Source of the DNA: VAZQ01 sp963725185 | Lineage (GTDB): Bacteria; Pseudomonadota; Alphaproteobacteria; Rhizobiales; Xanthobacteraceae | Direction: 5' to 3' | Length of the DNA: 64,000 nt | NCBI GenBank assembly: GCA_963725185.1 | Contig: CAVRXO010000006.1 | Location: 434,001-498,000, forward strand | Shown here: positions 9,414-18,801 of the stretch, piece by piece | Layout: each line of letters begins with the position of its first letter | How positions within the stretch are numbered: position 1 is the stretch's first letter | Program-made: the position numbers and the translations under genes | Notes under the pieces: generated by a model | What the model saw: the letters and a program-made list of their open reading frames with translations, nothing else | The model's database searches: none | What the model was told of the DNA's origin: nothing

Positions 9414-10211
9414 TCACTTTCCAGTGGCGCCGTCCTGGCGGCGCGCGTTGCGGGCCTTGGGGACCAGGCCATAGCGGTGCAGGTCGGTGCCGTGGGCATC
9501 GAGCCAGGCCTTGGCGCGCTCGAAATCGGCATCGAGCTTGCCCACCAGCCGCCAGAACCGCGGCGAGTGATTGAGCTCCTTGAGGTGCGCGACCTCATGC
9601 GCCGCCAGATAGTCGAGCACGAATCCGGGCGCCAGAATGAGCCGCCAGGAGAACGACAGCACCCCGGTGTTCGAGCACGAACCCCAGCGACTCGATTGGT
9701 CGCGGATGGAGATGCGCTTGACGGCGATCCCGAGCTTGGCCGCATAGCGGCTGGCGGCCGCTTCGAGATCGCGGCGCGCTTCACGCTTGAGGAAGTCGCC
9801 GATGCGGCGATCGAGATGAGGCGGCTCGCCAGCGACGCAGATCAGGCGCTGGCCGCGATCATCGGTCTCGGTCCACACCGTGCCGCGCACGCCGCGACGA
9901 TGCACGATGCGATGCGGGATGCCGCGCAACGGAACCTCGACGCCGTGCAGGAACGGCGCGGCCTCCGGCAGGCGCTTGAGCCGCGCCGCAATCCAGCCAC
10001 CATGTTGCTGCGCGAAGTCTCTGGCCTCGCGCACGATGCCGCGCGGCGGCATGGTGAGAACGACCTCGCGCGACGCCGCATCGATGCGCAGCGTATAGCG
10101 GCGCGCCTGCCGGTGCCGGCGCAAGCGCACCAGGAACACCGATTTGTCGAAGATGATCTGCAGTGCCGACGGTTCGGTCGGACGACGATAGAGCAGCGCG
10201 CGCAACGACAT
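9414..10211 (-). CDS. YgjP-type (DUF45) zinc metallopeptidase-like protein
   Basis: A 265-residue protein with the gluzincin-like motif HEVAHLKELNH at about residues 205-215 and the preceding family block DQSSRWGSCS. These two features define the YgjP/SprT-like M48-related family, whose E. coli member is YgjP. I set the start at the Met of MSLRALLYRRP (10211); an upstream in-frame ATG at 10289 adds 26 residues without family character. It ends 31 bp from the convergent membrane protein gene. Substrate unknown; probably cytoplasmic. Confidence 0.87.
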   Translation of the reverse strand: MSLRALLYRRPTEPSALQIIFDKSVFLVRLRRHRQARRYTLRIDAASREVVLTMPPRGIVREARDFAQQHGGWIAARLKRLPEAAPFLHGVEVPLRGIPHRIVHRRGVRGTVWTETDDRGQRLICVAGEPPHLDRRIGDFLKREARRDLEAAASRYAAKLGIAVKRISIRDQSSRWGSCSNTGVLSFSWRLILAPGFVLDYLAAHEVAHLKELNHSPRFWRLVGKLDADFERAKAWLDAHGTDLHRYGLVPKARNARRQDGATGK

Positions 10212-10593
10212 GGTCGTACATCCACCCACAAACATTCCCAGCCAAATACTGCCATAAGCGCCATGGGGCGCGGGATGGGTCGATCGCAAATAAACCGCTT
10301 CCCCAAGACCACGGGCCTGGGAGGCGGCGCCACCACAACACCTAGGGCCTTTTAAGAATTGAATTATGATTTCAGAAGTTTCTTGAGCGACCTCCCGCGC
10401 GGCGCTTGAAAGTCACCCCAAACCGGATTGTGGCAGGAGCCGAAAAGGCACTACGGAACAATGGCTTGGAGGAAGCGAGCCGGATATCGCAGCGGCGAAT
10501 CAAGCAAAAACCCCGACAGGACGGGCCTTGCCGGCCCTTTTCCATCGCTCGGGACCGCTTGCCCGGGTGACCGGAACCGGTTACCGGCGGTAC
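10212..10593. other. Intergenic region with one hairpin
   Basis: This 382-bp gap lies downstream of phaZ and upstream of the YgjP-like gene. The only structure I see is GGGCC-TTGCC-GGCCC followed by TTTT at about 10524-10542. It reads as a short terminator on the + strand, and its complement lies downstream of phaZ. No small gene is convincing. Confidence 0.4.
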
Positions 10594-12114
10594 CTATTCG
10601 CCGCCCGCGGGCATCTTGACAGCCTTGGCCAGCTCCGATGCGGCGGGTGCGCCCGTGCGCGCCGAACTGTCGGGAGTGGAGGCTTCGGCACTTGCATCCT
10701 TGACCGCGCGCTTGCCGCCAGATTGATCGTTGCCGTTGTTGGAGAGGACGAAATCCGCAATCCGCGGCGCGATCTCGGCGCGAAAGCGCGATCCGTTGAA
10801 CACGCCGTAATGGCCGACGCCCGGCTGCATCCAATGAGACTTGCGATCGGCCGGGATATTGACGCAGAGCCGGTGCGCCGCCTCGGTCTGGCCAAGGCCG
10901 GAAATATCGTCGTTCTCGCCCTCGACCGTGAGCAGCGCGACGCGGCGGATGCGGGCCGTATCGACCGGCGCGCCCCGATGGGTCATGGTGCCGTTCGGCA
11001 GATCGTGGCGCACGAACACGGTCTCGACCGTTTGCAGATAGTACTCCGCGCTCAAATCCATCACCGCCAGATATTCATCGTAGAACTCACGGTGCTTCTG
11101 GGCGGAATCGCCGTCGCCCTTGACCAGATGCGTGAAGAGGTTGCGGTGCGCCTCGATGTGGCGCTCGAGATTCATGCTGACGAAGCCGTTGAGCTGCAGG
11201 AATCCCGGATAGACGTCGCGCATCAGTCCCGGATTCGGAAACGGCACCTTGGTGATGACGTTGCGGCGGAACCAGTCGGTGCCGCGCCGCTCCGCGAGCT
11301 CGTTCACCGCGGTCGGATTGACGCGCGTATCGATCGGGCCCCCCATCAGCACCATGGAGTGGGGAACATAGGGATCGTCATTGGCCTCCATGCGGGCAAC
11401 CGCAGCCATCACCGGCACCGAGGGCTGGCACACCGCCAGCACATGCACGTCGCCCTGCAACAGGTGCAGCATCGAGATCACGTAGTCGATATAGTCGTCG
11501 AGATCGAACCTGCCTTCGGCGAGCGGCACCATGCGGGCGTCGGCCCAATCGGTGATATAGACGTCGTGATAGGGCAGGAAGCCTTCCACGGTCCCGCGCA
11601 GCAGCGTGGCATAGTGTCCCGACAGCGGCGCCACGATCAGCAGGCGCGGCTGCGGCCGGCGCGGCCGGCGCTCGAAGGCGCGCTCGAAATGCAGCAACCG
11701 GCAGAACGGCCGTTCCCAGACCGTCTGGATGTGAACCGGGACGCGCTCGCCGCCGACCAGGGTTGAGTTGATCCGCCACTCGGGCTTGCCGTAGCGGCGG
11801 GTCGAGCGTTCGAACAGCTCGCAGGCCGCAGCCATGGTCTTGCCGAACTCGGTATGAGCCAAGGGATTGGCCGGATTCTTGAAAAACAAGCGGGTTGCGT
11901 CCGCGAGCGCGCGGGACGGATTGAGCGAGGCCTGGCTCATCTCGTAGAACCAGTAGAACGGCCCGGCCAGCATCGGGCCATGACCCACCGCTGCGGCCGG
12001 AGCGCCGCCGAACTCCCCAATTGCCATCGCTCCGGTCCCTGACGGTTTTTGCTGCACTGCAGCAGAGTGTCGTTTTTCTTTCACGCCGTCAACATAGGCT
12101 AATGGTTTTGTCAT
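10594..12114 (-). CDS. phaZ: Intracellular poly(3-hydroxybutyrate) depolymerase
   Basis: A PHB depolymerase of the intracellular PhaZ type. The N-terminal segment YWFYEMSQASLNPSRAL matches the family start. LAVCQPSVPV places the catalytic cysteine that replaces serine in this class, and the C-terminal QPGVGHYGVFNGSRFR carries the catalytic histidine. It hydrolyses native PHB granules to hydroxybutyrate oligomers in the cytoplasm. About 50 low-complexity residues follow the family end. The start is uncertain: ATG 12114 (MTKPLAYVDG) and ATG 12027 (MAIGEFGG) are both possible, and one at 12198 seems too far upstream. Confidence 0.9.
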   Translation of the reverse strand: MTKPLAYVDGVKEKRHSAAVQQKPSGTGAMAIGEFGGAPAAAVGHGPMLAGPFYWFYEMSQASLNPSRALADATRLFFKNPANPLAHTEFGKTMAAACELFERSTRRYGKPEWRINSTLVGGERVPVHIQTVWERPFCRLLHFERAFERRPRRPQPRLLIVAPLSGHYATLLRGTVEGFLPYHDVYITDWADARMVPLAEGRFDLDDYIDYVISMLHLLQGDVHVLAVCQPSVPVMAAVARMEANDDPYVPHSMVLMGGPIDTRVNPTAVNELAERRGTDWFRRNVITKVPFPNPGLMRDVYPGFLQLNGFVSMNLERHIEAHRNLFTHLVKGDGDSAQKHREFYDEYLAVMDLSAEYYLQTVETVFVRHDLPNGTMTHRGAPVDTARIRRVALLTVEGENDDISGLGQTEAAHRLCVNIPADRKSHWMQPGVGHYGVFNGSRFRAEIAPRIADFVLSNNGNDQSGGKRAVKDASAEASTPDSSARTGAPAASELAKAVKMPAGGE

Positions 12115-12202
12115 CCCGCTAACATATGGGGATTGTTCCCGTTTGGGTAAACAAGGCTTAGCCGGCTTGCGCTGTGGCATTTCCGCGAGCGGCCGCAAGG
12201 CG

Positions 12203-13021
12203 CTATTCGCCCGACTGCAGCAGCGAGCCTTGCCGGCGGGCGCTTTTCAGCAGCTGCAGGAACGCCACGACGGCGGCGGTAAAATAGAGCGCGTTGAGGC
12301 CAAGGGCCTGCGCCATGAGATCGCCGCGAAAAACGTGGTCCATCACCAGCGCCCGCATGCCCTCGAACACATAGGTCGGCGGCAAGGCCCAGGAGACGAC
12401 CTGCAGCCAGGGCGGCAGCGTCGCCACCGGATAGTAGACGCAGGTCAGCGGCATCAGCACGAACATCATGGTCCAGGCCAGGCTTTCCGCCCCCATGCCG
12501 TTGCGCAACACGATCCCCGACACCACGATGCCGACCGACCAGCTGGTCAGGATGAGGTTGGCGAAGAACGCCGCGAGGGCGAGCCCCATCGCATAGATGT
12601 TGAACCCGAACAAGGCGATCGCGAGCAGCGAGACCGGCACCATGCCGATCGCCAAGCGCACGATGCTCATGATCATCAAGGCGGCGACGAACTCGATCGG
12701 CCGCAGCGGGCTGATCATCAGATTGCCGAGGTTGCGCGCCCACATCTCCTCGAGGAAAGAGACCGAAAATCCGAGCTGTCCGCGGAACAGGATGTCCCAC
12801 AGCAGGACGGCACCGATGAACATTCCGCCGGCGCGGGCGAAAAAGCCGGCATTCTGCGAGATGTAGAGCTGCAGAAAGCCCCAGACGAACAATTGCATCG
12901 TCGGCCAGTAGATGAGCTCGAGCACGCGCGGCCACGACGAGCGCAGGAGGTAGAGATAGCGCAGCACCATCGCGGCCACCCGATGGGGAGCGAAGGCGAC
13001 CGTGCTCGCGGGCGCGCTCAT
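12203..13021 (-). CDS. ABC-2 type transporter permease
   Basis: A 272-residue integral membrane protein with about six hydrophobic segments and the ABC-2 features SPLRPIEFVAALMIMS and SWALPPTYVFEGMRAL. The ATG at 13021 overlaps the stop of the ATPase gene by four bases, so the two are translationally coupled and form one exporter. Upstream in-frame codons belong to the ATPase gene and are not part of this protein. The substrate is unknown; similar pairs export polysaccharide, lipids or drugs. Confidence 0.9.
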   Translation of the reverse strand: MSAPASTVAFAPHRVAAMVLRYLYLLRSSWPRVLELIYWPTMQLFVWGFLQLYISQNAGFFARAGGMFIGAVLLWDILFRGQLGFSVSFLEEMWARNLGNLMISPLRPIEFVAALMIMSIVRLAIGMVPVSLLAIALFGFNIYAMGLALAAFFANLILTSWSVGIVVSGIVLRNGMGAESLAWTMMFVLMPLTCVYYPVATLPPWLQVVSWALPPTYVFEGMRALVMDHVFRGDLMAQALGLNALYFTAAVVAFLQLLKSARRQGSLLQSGE

Positions 13022-13779
13022 TGCGCGGCCTCGCGCGCCTCGCCGCGGCCGCGCGCCACGTCGAGAAAGACCTCCTCGAGCGTCTGCCTGCCGTAGCGGG
13101 TCAGCAGCCGCTGCGGCGCGTCGTCGTCCTCGATACGGCCGTTCTTCATCATGATGACGCGCTCGCACAGCCGTTCCACCTCGGCCATGTTGTGGGAGGC
13201 GAGCAGCACGGTCGAGCCATGCTGCGCGCGAAAGCGCTCCAGGCGCGAGCGGACCCAGTCGGCGGTGTCCGGATCAAGCGAAGCGGTCGGCTCGTCGAGC
13301 AAAAGCACGTCAGGCTGGTTGATCAGCGCCTTGGCCAGGGCAACGCGGGTCTTCTGCCCGGCCGAAAGCTTGCCGGTGGGGCGGTCCAGGAACTCGACGA
13401 GATCCAGTTGCTCGGCGATGCCGGCGATCCGCTCGCCCAGCCCCTCGACCGCGTAGAGCCGGCCGAACACCGTAAGGTTCTGGCGGACCGTGAGCCGGTG
13501 CGGCATGTCGATATAGGGGCTCTCGAAGTTCATCCGGTGGAGCACCTGATAGCGCTGGCGCGGCATCTCGGCACCGAGCACCTTGGCGCTGCCGGAACTG
13601 GGCATGACCAGGCCGAGGATCATCGCGATGGTGGTGGTCTTGCCGGCGCCGTTGCCGCCGAGCAGCCCGGTGATCGAGCCCGGCGCTAGCGCAAACGAAA
13701 TGCCGTCGACCGCGCGGGTGGCGCCGTAGACTTTCACCAATTGATCAACCGCGATGGCGGGTTCGACAGGCACAGGCAC
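13018..13779 (-). CDS. ABC transporter ATP-binding protein
   Basis: A 253-residue nucleotide-binding subunit. Walker A is GGNGAGKTTT, the signature is LSAGQKTRVALAKAL, Walker B is VLLLDEPTASLD, and a switch histidine lies in LLASHNM. I place the start at the GTG at 13779 (VPVPVEPAIAVDQL), 22 residues before the ATPase core; the frame remains open much further upstream into the divergent regB gene, where it is antisense. It energises the adjacent ABC-2 permease. Confidence 0.9.
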   Translation of the reverse strand: MPVPVEPAIAVDQLVKVYGATRAVDGISFALAPGSITGLLGGNGAGKTTTIAMILGLVMPSSGSAKVLGAEMPRQRYQVLHRMNFESPYIDMPHRLTVRQNLTVFGRLYAVEGLGERIAGIAEQLDLVEFLDRPTGKLSAGQKTRVALAKALINQPDVLLLDEPTASLDPDTADWVRSRLERFRAQHGSTVLLASHNMAEVERLCERVIMMKNGRIEDDDAPQRLLTRYGRQTLEEVFLDVARGRGEAREAAQ

Positions 13780-13910
13780 GATTCCACTCGCAGGCGGGAC
13801 AAGCTGGCCAGATGTGACCCCACCCGGCGCCCGGTGCAAGCCCTCCGTAGCCCGAAGAGGTGCCGCCCGCGAGGTTTGAGCACGCCGCCCGAGTCGCGTA
13901 GATTGAGGCG

Positions 13911-15230
13911 ATGGTGGAGCAAGATCGCATTCAAGCTTTTCATGCCGGGCGCAATGTGCGCCTCGACACGCTGGTGCGGCTGCGCTGGCTGGCGGTGATC
14001 GGCCAGACCACGGCCGTGCTGGTGGTCTATCTCGGGCTCGATTTCGAGCTGCCGATCTGGGCCTGCTTGGCCGTGATCGCGCTGGCCGCATGGCTCAACG
14101 TCGCGCTCCGCCTGCGCTTCCGCCTGACCCAGCGGGTGGAACCCGACCGTGCCGCCTGGCTGCTTGCCTTCGACATCGCCGAGCTGGCGATCCTCCTGTT
14201 CCTCACCGGCGGGCTCGAAAATCCGTTCGCGTTCCTGTTCCTCGGCCCGGTGCTGCTGTCGGCGACCGCGCTGCCTCCGCGACTGACCCTGATGCTGGGC
14301 GGATTCGCCGCCGCCTGCGCGACCGTGCTGATCTTCGTGCACTATCCGCTGCCATGGGATGCCGATCAGCCGCTCGAATTGCCGCCCATCTACACGATGG
14401 GGGTTTGGCTCTCGCTGCTGCTCGCGATCGGCTTCATCGGCGCCTATGCGTGGCAGCTCACCGAGGAGGCCCGCCAGCTCGCCGACGCGCTCGCCGCCAC
14501 CGAGCTCGTGCTCGCGCGCGAGCAGCACCTCTCGCAGCTCGACGGGCTCGCCGCCGCCGCCGCCCACGAGCTCGGCACGCCGCTTTCCACCATCACGGTG
14601 ATCGCCACCGAGCTCGAGCGCGAGATGGCGCCGGATTCGCCCCATGCCGACGATGTGAAGCTGCTGCGCGAGCAGGCGCAACGCTGCCGCGGCATCCTCG
14701 GCAAGCTCACCCAGCTGTCGGCCAGCGCCGAGCCCATCGATCGGATGCCGTTGTCCGCCCTGATTGAAGAGATCGTGGCGCCGCACCGCAATTTCGGGGT
14801 GGCCATCAATGTAAAGCTCGTTCCCGATGATGCGCCCGAGCCGATCGGCCGGCGCAATCCGGTCATACTCTATGGCCTCGGCAATCTGCTGGAGAACGCC
14901 GTCGATTTCGCCCGCGAGCGGGTCGAGGTGGCGGCCGAATGGAGCGGGCAGGAGATGACGCTGACGATCAACGACGATGGGCCGGGATTTGCGCCCGAGA
15001 TCATGGACCGGATCGGCGAACCCTATGTGACCGGCCGGCGGCGCATGCATCACAGTGTCGACATCGAGGCCGGCGGGCTTGGGCTTGGCCTGTTCATTGC
15101 CAAGACCCTGCTGGAGCGCTCGGGGGCGAGGCTCCTCTTCGCCAATCGGGCGGCCCCGGCGCGGGGGGCGTCGGTGCGGGTGCGCTGGGCACGCGCTGAT
15201 TTCGAGGAGCGGCCGGTCTCGCTGTTGTGA
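13911..15230 (+). CDS. regB: RegB/PrrB-family redox-sensing histidine kinase
   Basis: A 439-residue kinase with about six N-terminal membrane helices. It has the RegB quinone-binding heptapeptide GGLENPF (residues 100-106), the H-box AAAAHELGTPL (His219) and the ATP-binding N and G boxes (NLLENAVDFA, NDDGPGF, GLGLGLF). Cys259 (QRCRGIL) lies 40 residues after the phospho-His, the same spacing as the redox-active Cys265 after His225 in Rhodobacter capsulatus RegB. Known RegB senses quinone pool and redox state and controls photosynthesis, respiration, carbon and nitrogen fixation genes through RegA, which follows here 191 bp downstream. Confidence 0.93.
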   Translation: MVEQDRIQAFHAGRNVRLDTLVRLRWLAVIGQTTAVLVVYLGLDFELPIWACLAVIALAAWLNVALRLRFRLTQRVEPDRAAWLLAFDIAELAILLFLTGGLENPFAFLFLGPVLLSATALPPRLTLMLGGFAAACATVLIFVHYPLPWDADQPLELPPIYTMGVWLSLLLAIGFIGAYAWQLTEEARQLADALAATELVLAREQHLSQLDGLAAAAAHELGTPLSTITVIATELEREMAPDSPHADDVKLLREQAQRCRGILGKLTQLSASAEPIDRMPLSALIEEIVAPHRNFGVAINVKLVPDDAPEPIGRRNPVILYGLGNLLENAVDFARERVEVAAEWSGQEMTLTINDDGPGFAPEIMDRIGEPYVTGRRRMHHSVDIEAGGLGLGLFIAKTLLERSGARLLFANRAAPARGASVRVRWARADFEERPVSLL

Positions 15231-15421
15231 TCCATCCCAAACCGCTCGGCCAAACCGCCCGGGTTCCGGAATAGATTGCCAAGAGTTTATCTTAACGGGC
15301 GTTGTGGGTTGCGTTTGCCGGAATATATATGTCGAAATGGTGACGATTGGCCGGATCGTCCGCCGCAGCGAGGTTACGATAAGCGGTCGGGCGGCCGGCG
15401 CCAAAGGTTGTTGGAGGCATC

Positions 15422-15983
15422 ATGCTCATGGCCGAAAGCCGTGCACCGGGACTCCCGAGCGACCGAACCCTCCTGATCGTTGAGGACGACAAGTCGTTCC
15501 TGCAGCGGCTCGCGCGCGCCATGGAAAGCCGTGGAATTCACCGTCACGACCGCGGAGTCCATCGCCGAGGGACTGACCAGCCTGGAGACCGGCTCGCCGG
15601 CCTATGCGGTGGTCGACATGCGACTTGCCGACGGAAATGGTCTCGAAGTGATTTCGGCCCTCAAGCGCCGGCGGCCCGACGCCCGCGCCATCATTCTCAC
15701 CGGCTACGGCAATATCGCCACCGCGGTGAATGCGGTGAAGATCGGCGCGGTCGACTATCTGGCCAAGCCGGTCGACGCCAACGACGTGGTGGCGGCCTTG
15801 CTGGCCCACGATGGGGCGACCGCCGAGCCGCCCGAGCATCCCATGTCGGCCGACCGCGTGCGCTGGGAGCACATCCAACGCATCTACGAATTGTGCAACC
15901 GCAATGTCTCGGAGACGGCGCGCCGGCTCAACATGCACCGGCGCACGCTGCAGCGGATTTTGGCGAAGCGGGCGCCGAAGTAG
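15422..15983 (+). CDS. regA: RegA/PrrA/ActR-family response regulator, broken by a one-base insertion
   Basis: The first 38 codons from ATG 15422 (alternatively 15428) carry TLLIVEDDKSFLQRLARAM. The rest, from TVTTAESIAEGL to the Fis-type helix-turn-helix (NVSETARRLNMHRRTLQRIL), lies in another frame. Dropping one A of the GGAATTC at 15533-15539 fuses them into a normal 186-residue regulator, with acidic pocket Glu21-Asp22-Asp23, phospho-acceptor Asp65 (VVDMRLADG) and the YLAKP lysine. Every family residue is kept on both sides of the break, so either the base is a sequence error or inactivation is very recent. No slippery heptamer is present. Confidence 0.88.
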
Positions 15984-16049
15984 GACAACCGGCGGGCGTC
16001 TCCGGCTCGACCGCTGGGTGCGGGATCACGAAGGCGACCGGCGCCGGCT

Positions 16050-17708
16050 TCACTGTCGGCAGATCGAAAACGGCCCCACCTGCGTGAGCACCGGCAGCCA
16101 TACGCAGGTGTCTTCCGGATGGCCGCGGGTGATCGCCTGTCGCACCGGCTCGAGTTGGCCCCAGACCAGATAGATCATCATCAGGCCGAGCGCGGCGTTC
16201 TGGGCTCGCGGCGTCTTCTGCAGTTGCGGAAACTGCGCAAGGACCAGCGCCGCCGCCAGGATCAATAACGGATCGGTGTAGACCGTATAGACGAGCTGTA
16301 GATTGCGCACCGAAAACAGGGTGTCTATGCCCAGCGCCGCCAGTATCAGCAGGCCGGGCTGCAGGACGGCTCGGCGCTCGCCGTTGCGCCACATCACGAC
16401 TAGCCCGCCGATGGCGAACCATTCCAGAAGCAGCGTCGGTCGCCCGGATGGGTTGAACACGAAGCTGTGCACGGCAAGGACCCGGCCCACACCCGCTGCC
16501 AGGGTCGCGAACAACGTGGTGCTGAGGACTTGCGTCTGCTGCGACATCGCCGTATCCGCCGAAGCAAACACGAACATGTGCTCGATCGGGTTGGCGACCG
16601 CCATCACGTTGCGGATGTCGTAATAGATCAACAATGACGACAGTCCGACGCCGACGCCCAGCGCAACGCATGCCAGGACAGTGACGGTGACGGCGGCAGG
16701 CGTCCGCCTGACAAACGCATAGGCAACGACGGCGCCCGTTACCCAAAGTCCGATCAGCCATTGGTAGACCCCGGACAGACCCGCCCCCAGCGGCCGGTAG
16801 GCGGCCATGCCGCCGGCGATGCCGAGGCGCAACAGATCGATTGCCGGGTAGGCCGCGACAGCGGCCAGCAAGGTAGCGCCGGCGGCCAACATCCAGCCTC
16901 TGCGACCGGCCAGGGCGAGGTCGCGATCCCCCGCCTCCTGCCCGTATCCGAAGGCGACGACAATCGCCGGAATGAACAGCACCGGCAGGACAGCCTGCAC
17001 CTTGGCGACAACCGCCAAGGTCGCGCAAAGCGCCCCGAGGGTGACGAAGAGATAGCGGCGAAGACCTGGCTCGCGCGCGGCCACGAGCATCAGCAGAAGC
17101 GCCGAGGTCTCCAACCCTGCCGACAGGAGCTCGGTGCGCATGATGCGGATGTGCCACGCCACACCCCCCGAATAAGCCAGCGCCATGGCGGCCATGATCG
17201 CAATCCGCCAATCACCGACCAGACGCCGCGTCAGCGTCGCGAACAGCCAGACAAACCCGGCGCCCAGGATCAGGGAGAGAACCCGTCCGGAAGCAATCAG
17301 AGCCTGCCAGGCGTGGTCGTAGGCAGCAGGGTCGTCGGGCGAGGGCAAGTCGGAGAGCGCGTGCGCATGCAGGATGCCGAGCCAATGCAGCACCTGATAC
17401 CAGCCCGCGATCGCGAGATCGCTCAGATAGCCCGTGTGGTCGAAATACACCTGCGGCTTGCCGTCGTTGAATAGCAGCGCCTGGTAGGCCAGGATCATGT
17501 CCTGATCCGCGACCTTCCAGTACGGCATCCAAAAGCCGATCAGGAGCACTGAGAGCGTCATGCCCAGGCCCACGGCGGCGAGGCCCGACCACCACCCGGA
17601 GAAACAGATTGTCGCGACGCTCCTTCGCCAGAAATCGCCTCGAAGCATTCGGATCCCGTCAGAAGACTTTGTTGCCGCTTCGGCGCTCGAGAGGTGTGAC
17701 GAAATCAA
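16050..17708 (-). CDS. Polytopic membrane protein, possible GT-C-type glycosyltransferase
   Basis: A 552-residue protein with about 11-13 hydrophobic segments. The first large loop begins KVADQDMILAYQALLFNDG, and a second has DHTGYLSD; acidic residues just after the first helix are typical of GT-C lipid-sugar transferases (ArnT/PMT-like). I see no conclusive family motif. It stands alone, divergent from the zinc-ribbon methyltransferase gene. Function is inferred only from topology. Confidence 0.7.
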   Translation of the reverse strand: MISSHLSSAEAATKSSDGIRMLRGDFWRRSVATICFSGWWSGLAAVGLGMTLSVLLIGFWMPYWKVADQDMILAYQALLFNDGKPQVYFDHTGYLSDLAIAGWYQVLHWLGILHAHALSDLPSPDDPAAYDHAWQALIASGRVLSLILGAGFVWLFATLTRRLVGDWRIAIMAAMALAYSGGVAWHIRIMRTELLSAGLETSALLLMLVAAREPGLRRYLFVTLGALCATLAVVAKVQAVLPVLFIPAIVVAFGYGQEAGDRDLALAGRRGWMLAAGATLLAAVAAYPAIDLLRLGIAGGMAAYRPLGAGLSGVYQWLIGLWVTGAVVAYAFVRRTPAAVTVTVLACVALGVGVGLSSLLIYYDIRNVMAVANPIEHMFVFASADTAMSQQTQVLSTTLFATLAAGVGRVLAVHSFVFNPSGRPTLLLEWFAIGGLVVMWRNGERRAVLQPGLLILAALGIDTLFSVRNLQLVYTVYTDPLLILAAALVLAQFPQLQKTPRAQNAALGLMMIYLVWGQLEPVRQAITRGHPEDTCVWLPVLTQVGPFSICRQ

Positions 17709-17861
17709 AGCGAGGTCAAGGTCGTCTTGCGTATACCCAATCGCGCACGAGAACCATATTCATGCGGGCCGGAGCAAAATGCTAAACGCCATGCGCGAGG
17801 TCGGGGGCAGCCGCATCTCAACTCCAGGCTTCGCACCGGCTGACAAAATGCCTATACTCGA

Positions 17862-17893
17862 TTGCGGAAGTCGGGAACACGGATGTTCCGCAA
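17862..17893. promoter_or_regulatory. Inverted repeat upstream of the methyltransferase gene
   Basis: TTGCGGAA (17862-17869) is complementary to TTCCGCAA (17886-17893). Inside it a second pair, GGAACA/TGTTCC, can fold around CGGA. The nested dyad sits 27 bp before the ATG, so it could be an operator or a leader hairpin. No partner is identifiable. Confidence 0.35.
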
Positions 17894-17920
17894 ATCGAGC
17901 GATGGGCTGAAGGTGGACGA

Positions 17921-18775
17921 ATGTTTGATTCGGTCAAGAGCACCCGTGCGTACCGGCTATATCGCGATAGCCTCATTTACGACACCATCCGGCGACGCGG
18001 CAAGGTCCTCAAGCGCGCCATCAAGCTGCCGCGTTATTTGGGAACCGAGTATCAGTGTCCGGTCTGCGGCGTCGGGCTGCGCGCCTTCAGGCCGATGTGG
18101 AAATCCTATTGGCGTGGCGTCGAGAAATTTGCACCGATCCATCCGGCGGAGAACATCGAAACGCTCAATTTGACGGCCTTCACCTGCCCGCGCTGCGACG
18201 CCTTCGATCGCGACCGGCTGACCGCGCTCTATCTCGAGGAGATGTTCGCCACCCTCGACCACGGCGGCAGCTATCGCTTGCTCGAATTTGCCCCGGGCGA
18301 TGCCCTGCGCAAGAAGTTCAAGCAGCTTCCCTTCATTGCGTATCGCAGCGCCGACCTCTCGCGCAAGGACGTCGACGAGCGCGTCGACCTCACGGCGATG
18401 GTCGGCTATGCCGACCATTCGGTTGATATCCTGTTGTGCTCGCACGTGCTCGAGCACATCCCCGACGACCGCAAGGCGATGCGCGAAATATGCCGCGTTC
18501 TCAAGCCGAGCGGCTTCGCAATCCTGCTGGTACCGCTCGTCATCGGCGTCGACGAGACCCACGAGGATCCAAGCATCACGACGGACGCGATGCGCTGGAA
18601 GTACTTCGGTATGGCCGACCACGTACGCCAATACGGCAAGCGGGATTTCATCGACCGGCTGGAGGCTGCCGGCATGAAGGTCGACCAATTGGGAATCGAG
18701 CACTTCGGCGCGGAGGCGTTCCGCTACGCCGGCATCGCCGACAACTCGGTGCTGTACGTGGCCCGCCCGCGCTGA
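17921..18775 (+). CDS. Zinc-ribbon SAM-dependent methyltransferase
   Basis: A 284-residue protein. Two CxxC knuckles (CPVCGVG near residue 46 and CPRCDAFDRDR near residue 88) form a zinc ribbon. A class I methyltransferase core follows (LLEFAPGDALRKKF, SADLSRKDVD, and CSHVLEHIPDD as the motif-II region). Such proteins are common in polysaccharide clusters, where they methylate sugars, but no substrate can be inferred here. It converges on the DUF459 gene across a short hairpin. Confidence 0.82.
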   Translation: MFDSVKSTRAYRLYRDSLIYDTIRRRGKVLKRAIKLPRYLGTEYQCPVCGVGLRAFRPMWKSYWRGVEKFAPIHPAENIETLNLTAFTCPRCDAFDRDRLTALYLEEMFATLDHGGSYRLLEFAPGDALRKKFKQLPFIAYRSADLSRKDVDERVDLTAMVGYADHSVDILLCSHVLEHIPDDRKAMREICRVLKPSGFAILLVPLVIGVDETHEDPSITTDAMRWKYFGMADHVRQYGKRDFIDRLEAAGMKVDQLGIEHFGAEAFRYAGIADNSVLYVARPR

Positions 18776-18777
18776 CC

Positions 18778-18801
18778 AGAGCGTTTTGCTGAAAATGCTC
18801 T
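18778..18801. terminator. Hairpin between convergent genes
   Basis: AGAGCGTTTT and AAAATGCTCT pair around GCTG (one G:U). The hairpin begins just after the methyltransferase stop and overlaps the DUF459 stop. The A/T-rich inner stem means either strand could use it as a terminator. Palindromes of this AGAGC-TTTT type recur in many alphaproteobacterial genomes. Confidence 0.55.

Noticed and set aside
10163..10345. Short + strand open frame upstream of phaZ.
   Set aside because: It overlaps the start region of the YgjP-like gene in antisense and has no ribosome-binding site.
13734..15404. A 556-codon open frame on the minus strand.
   Set aside because: Antisense to regB, which has all family motifs; the opposite reading has none.
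15530..15545. Programmed ribosomal frameshift in regA.
   Set aside because: There is no slippery heptamer, no nearby stimulatory hairpin, and RegA is not known to use frameshifting; a plain extra base is simpler.
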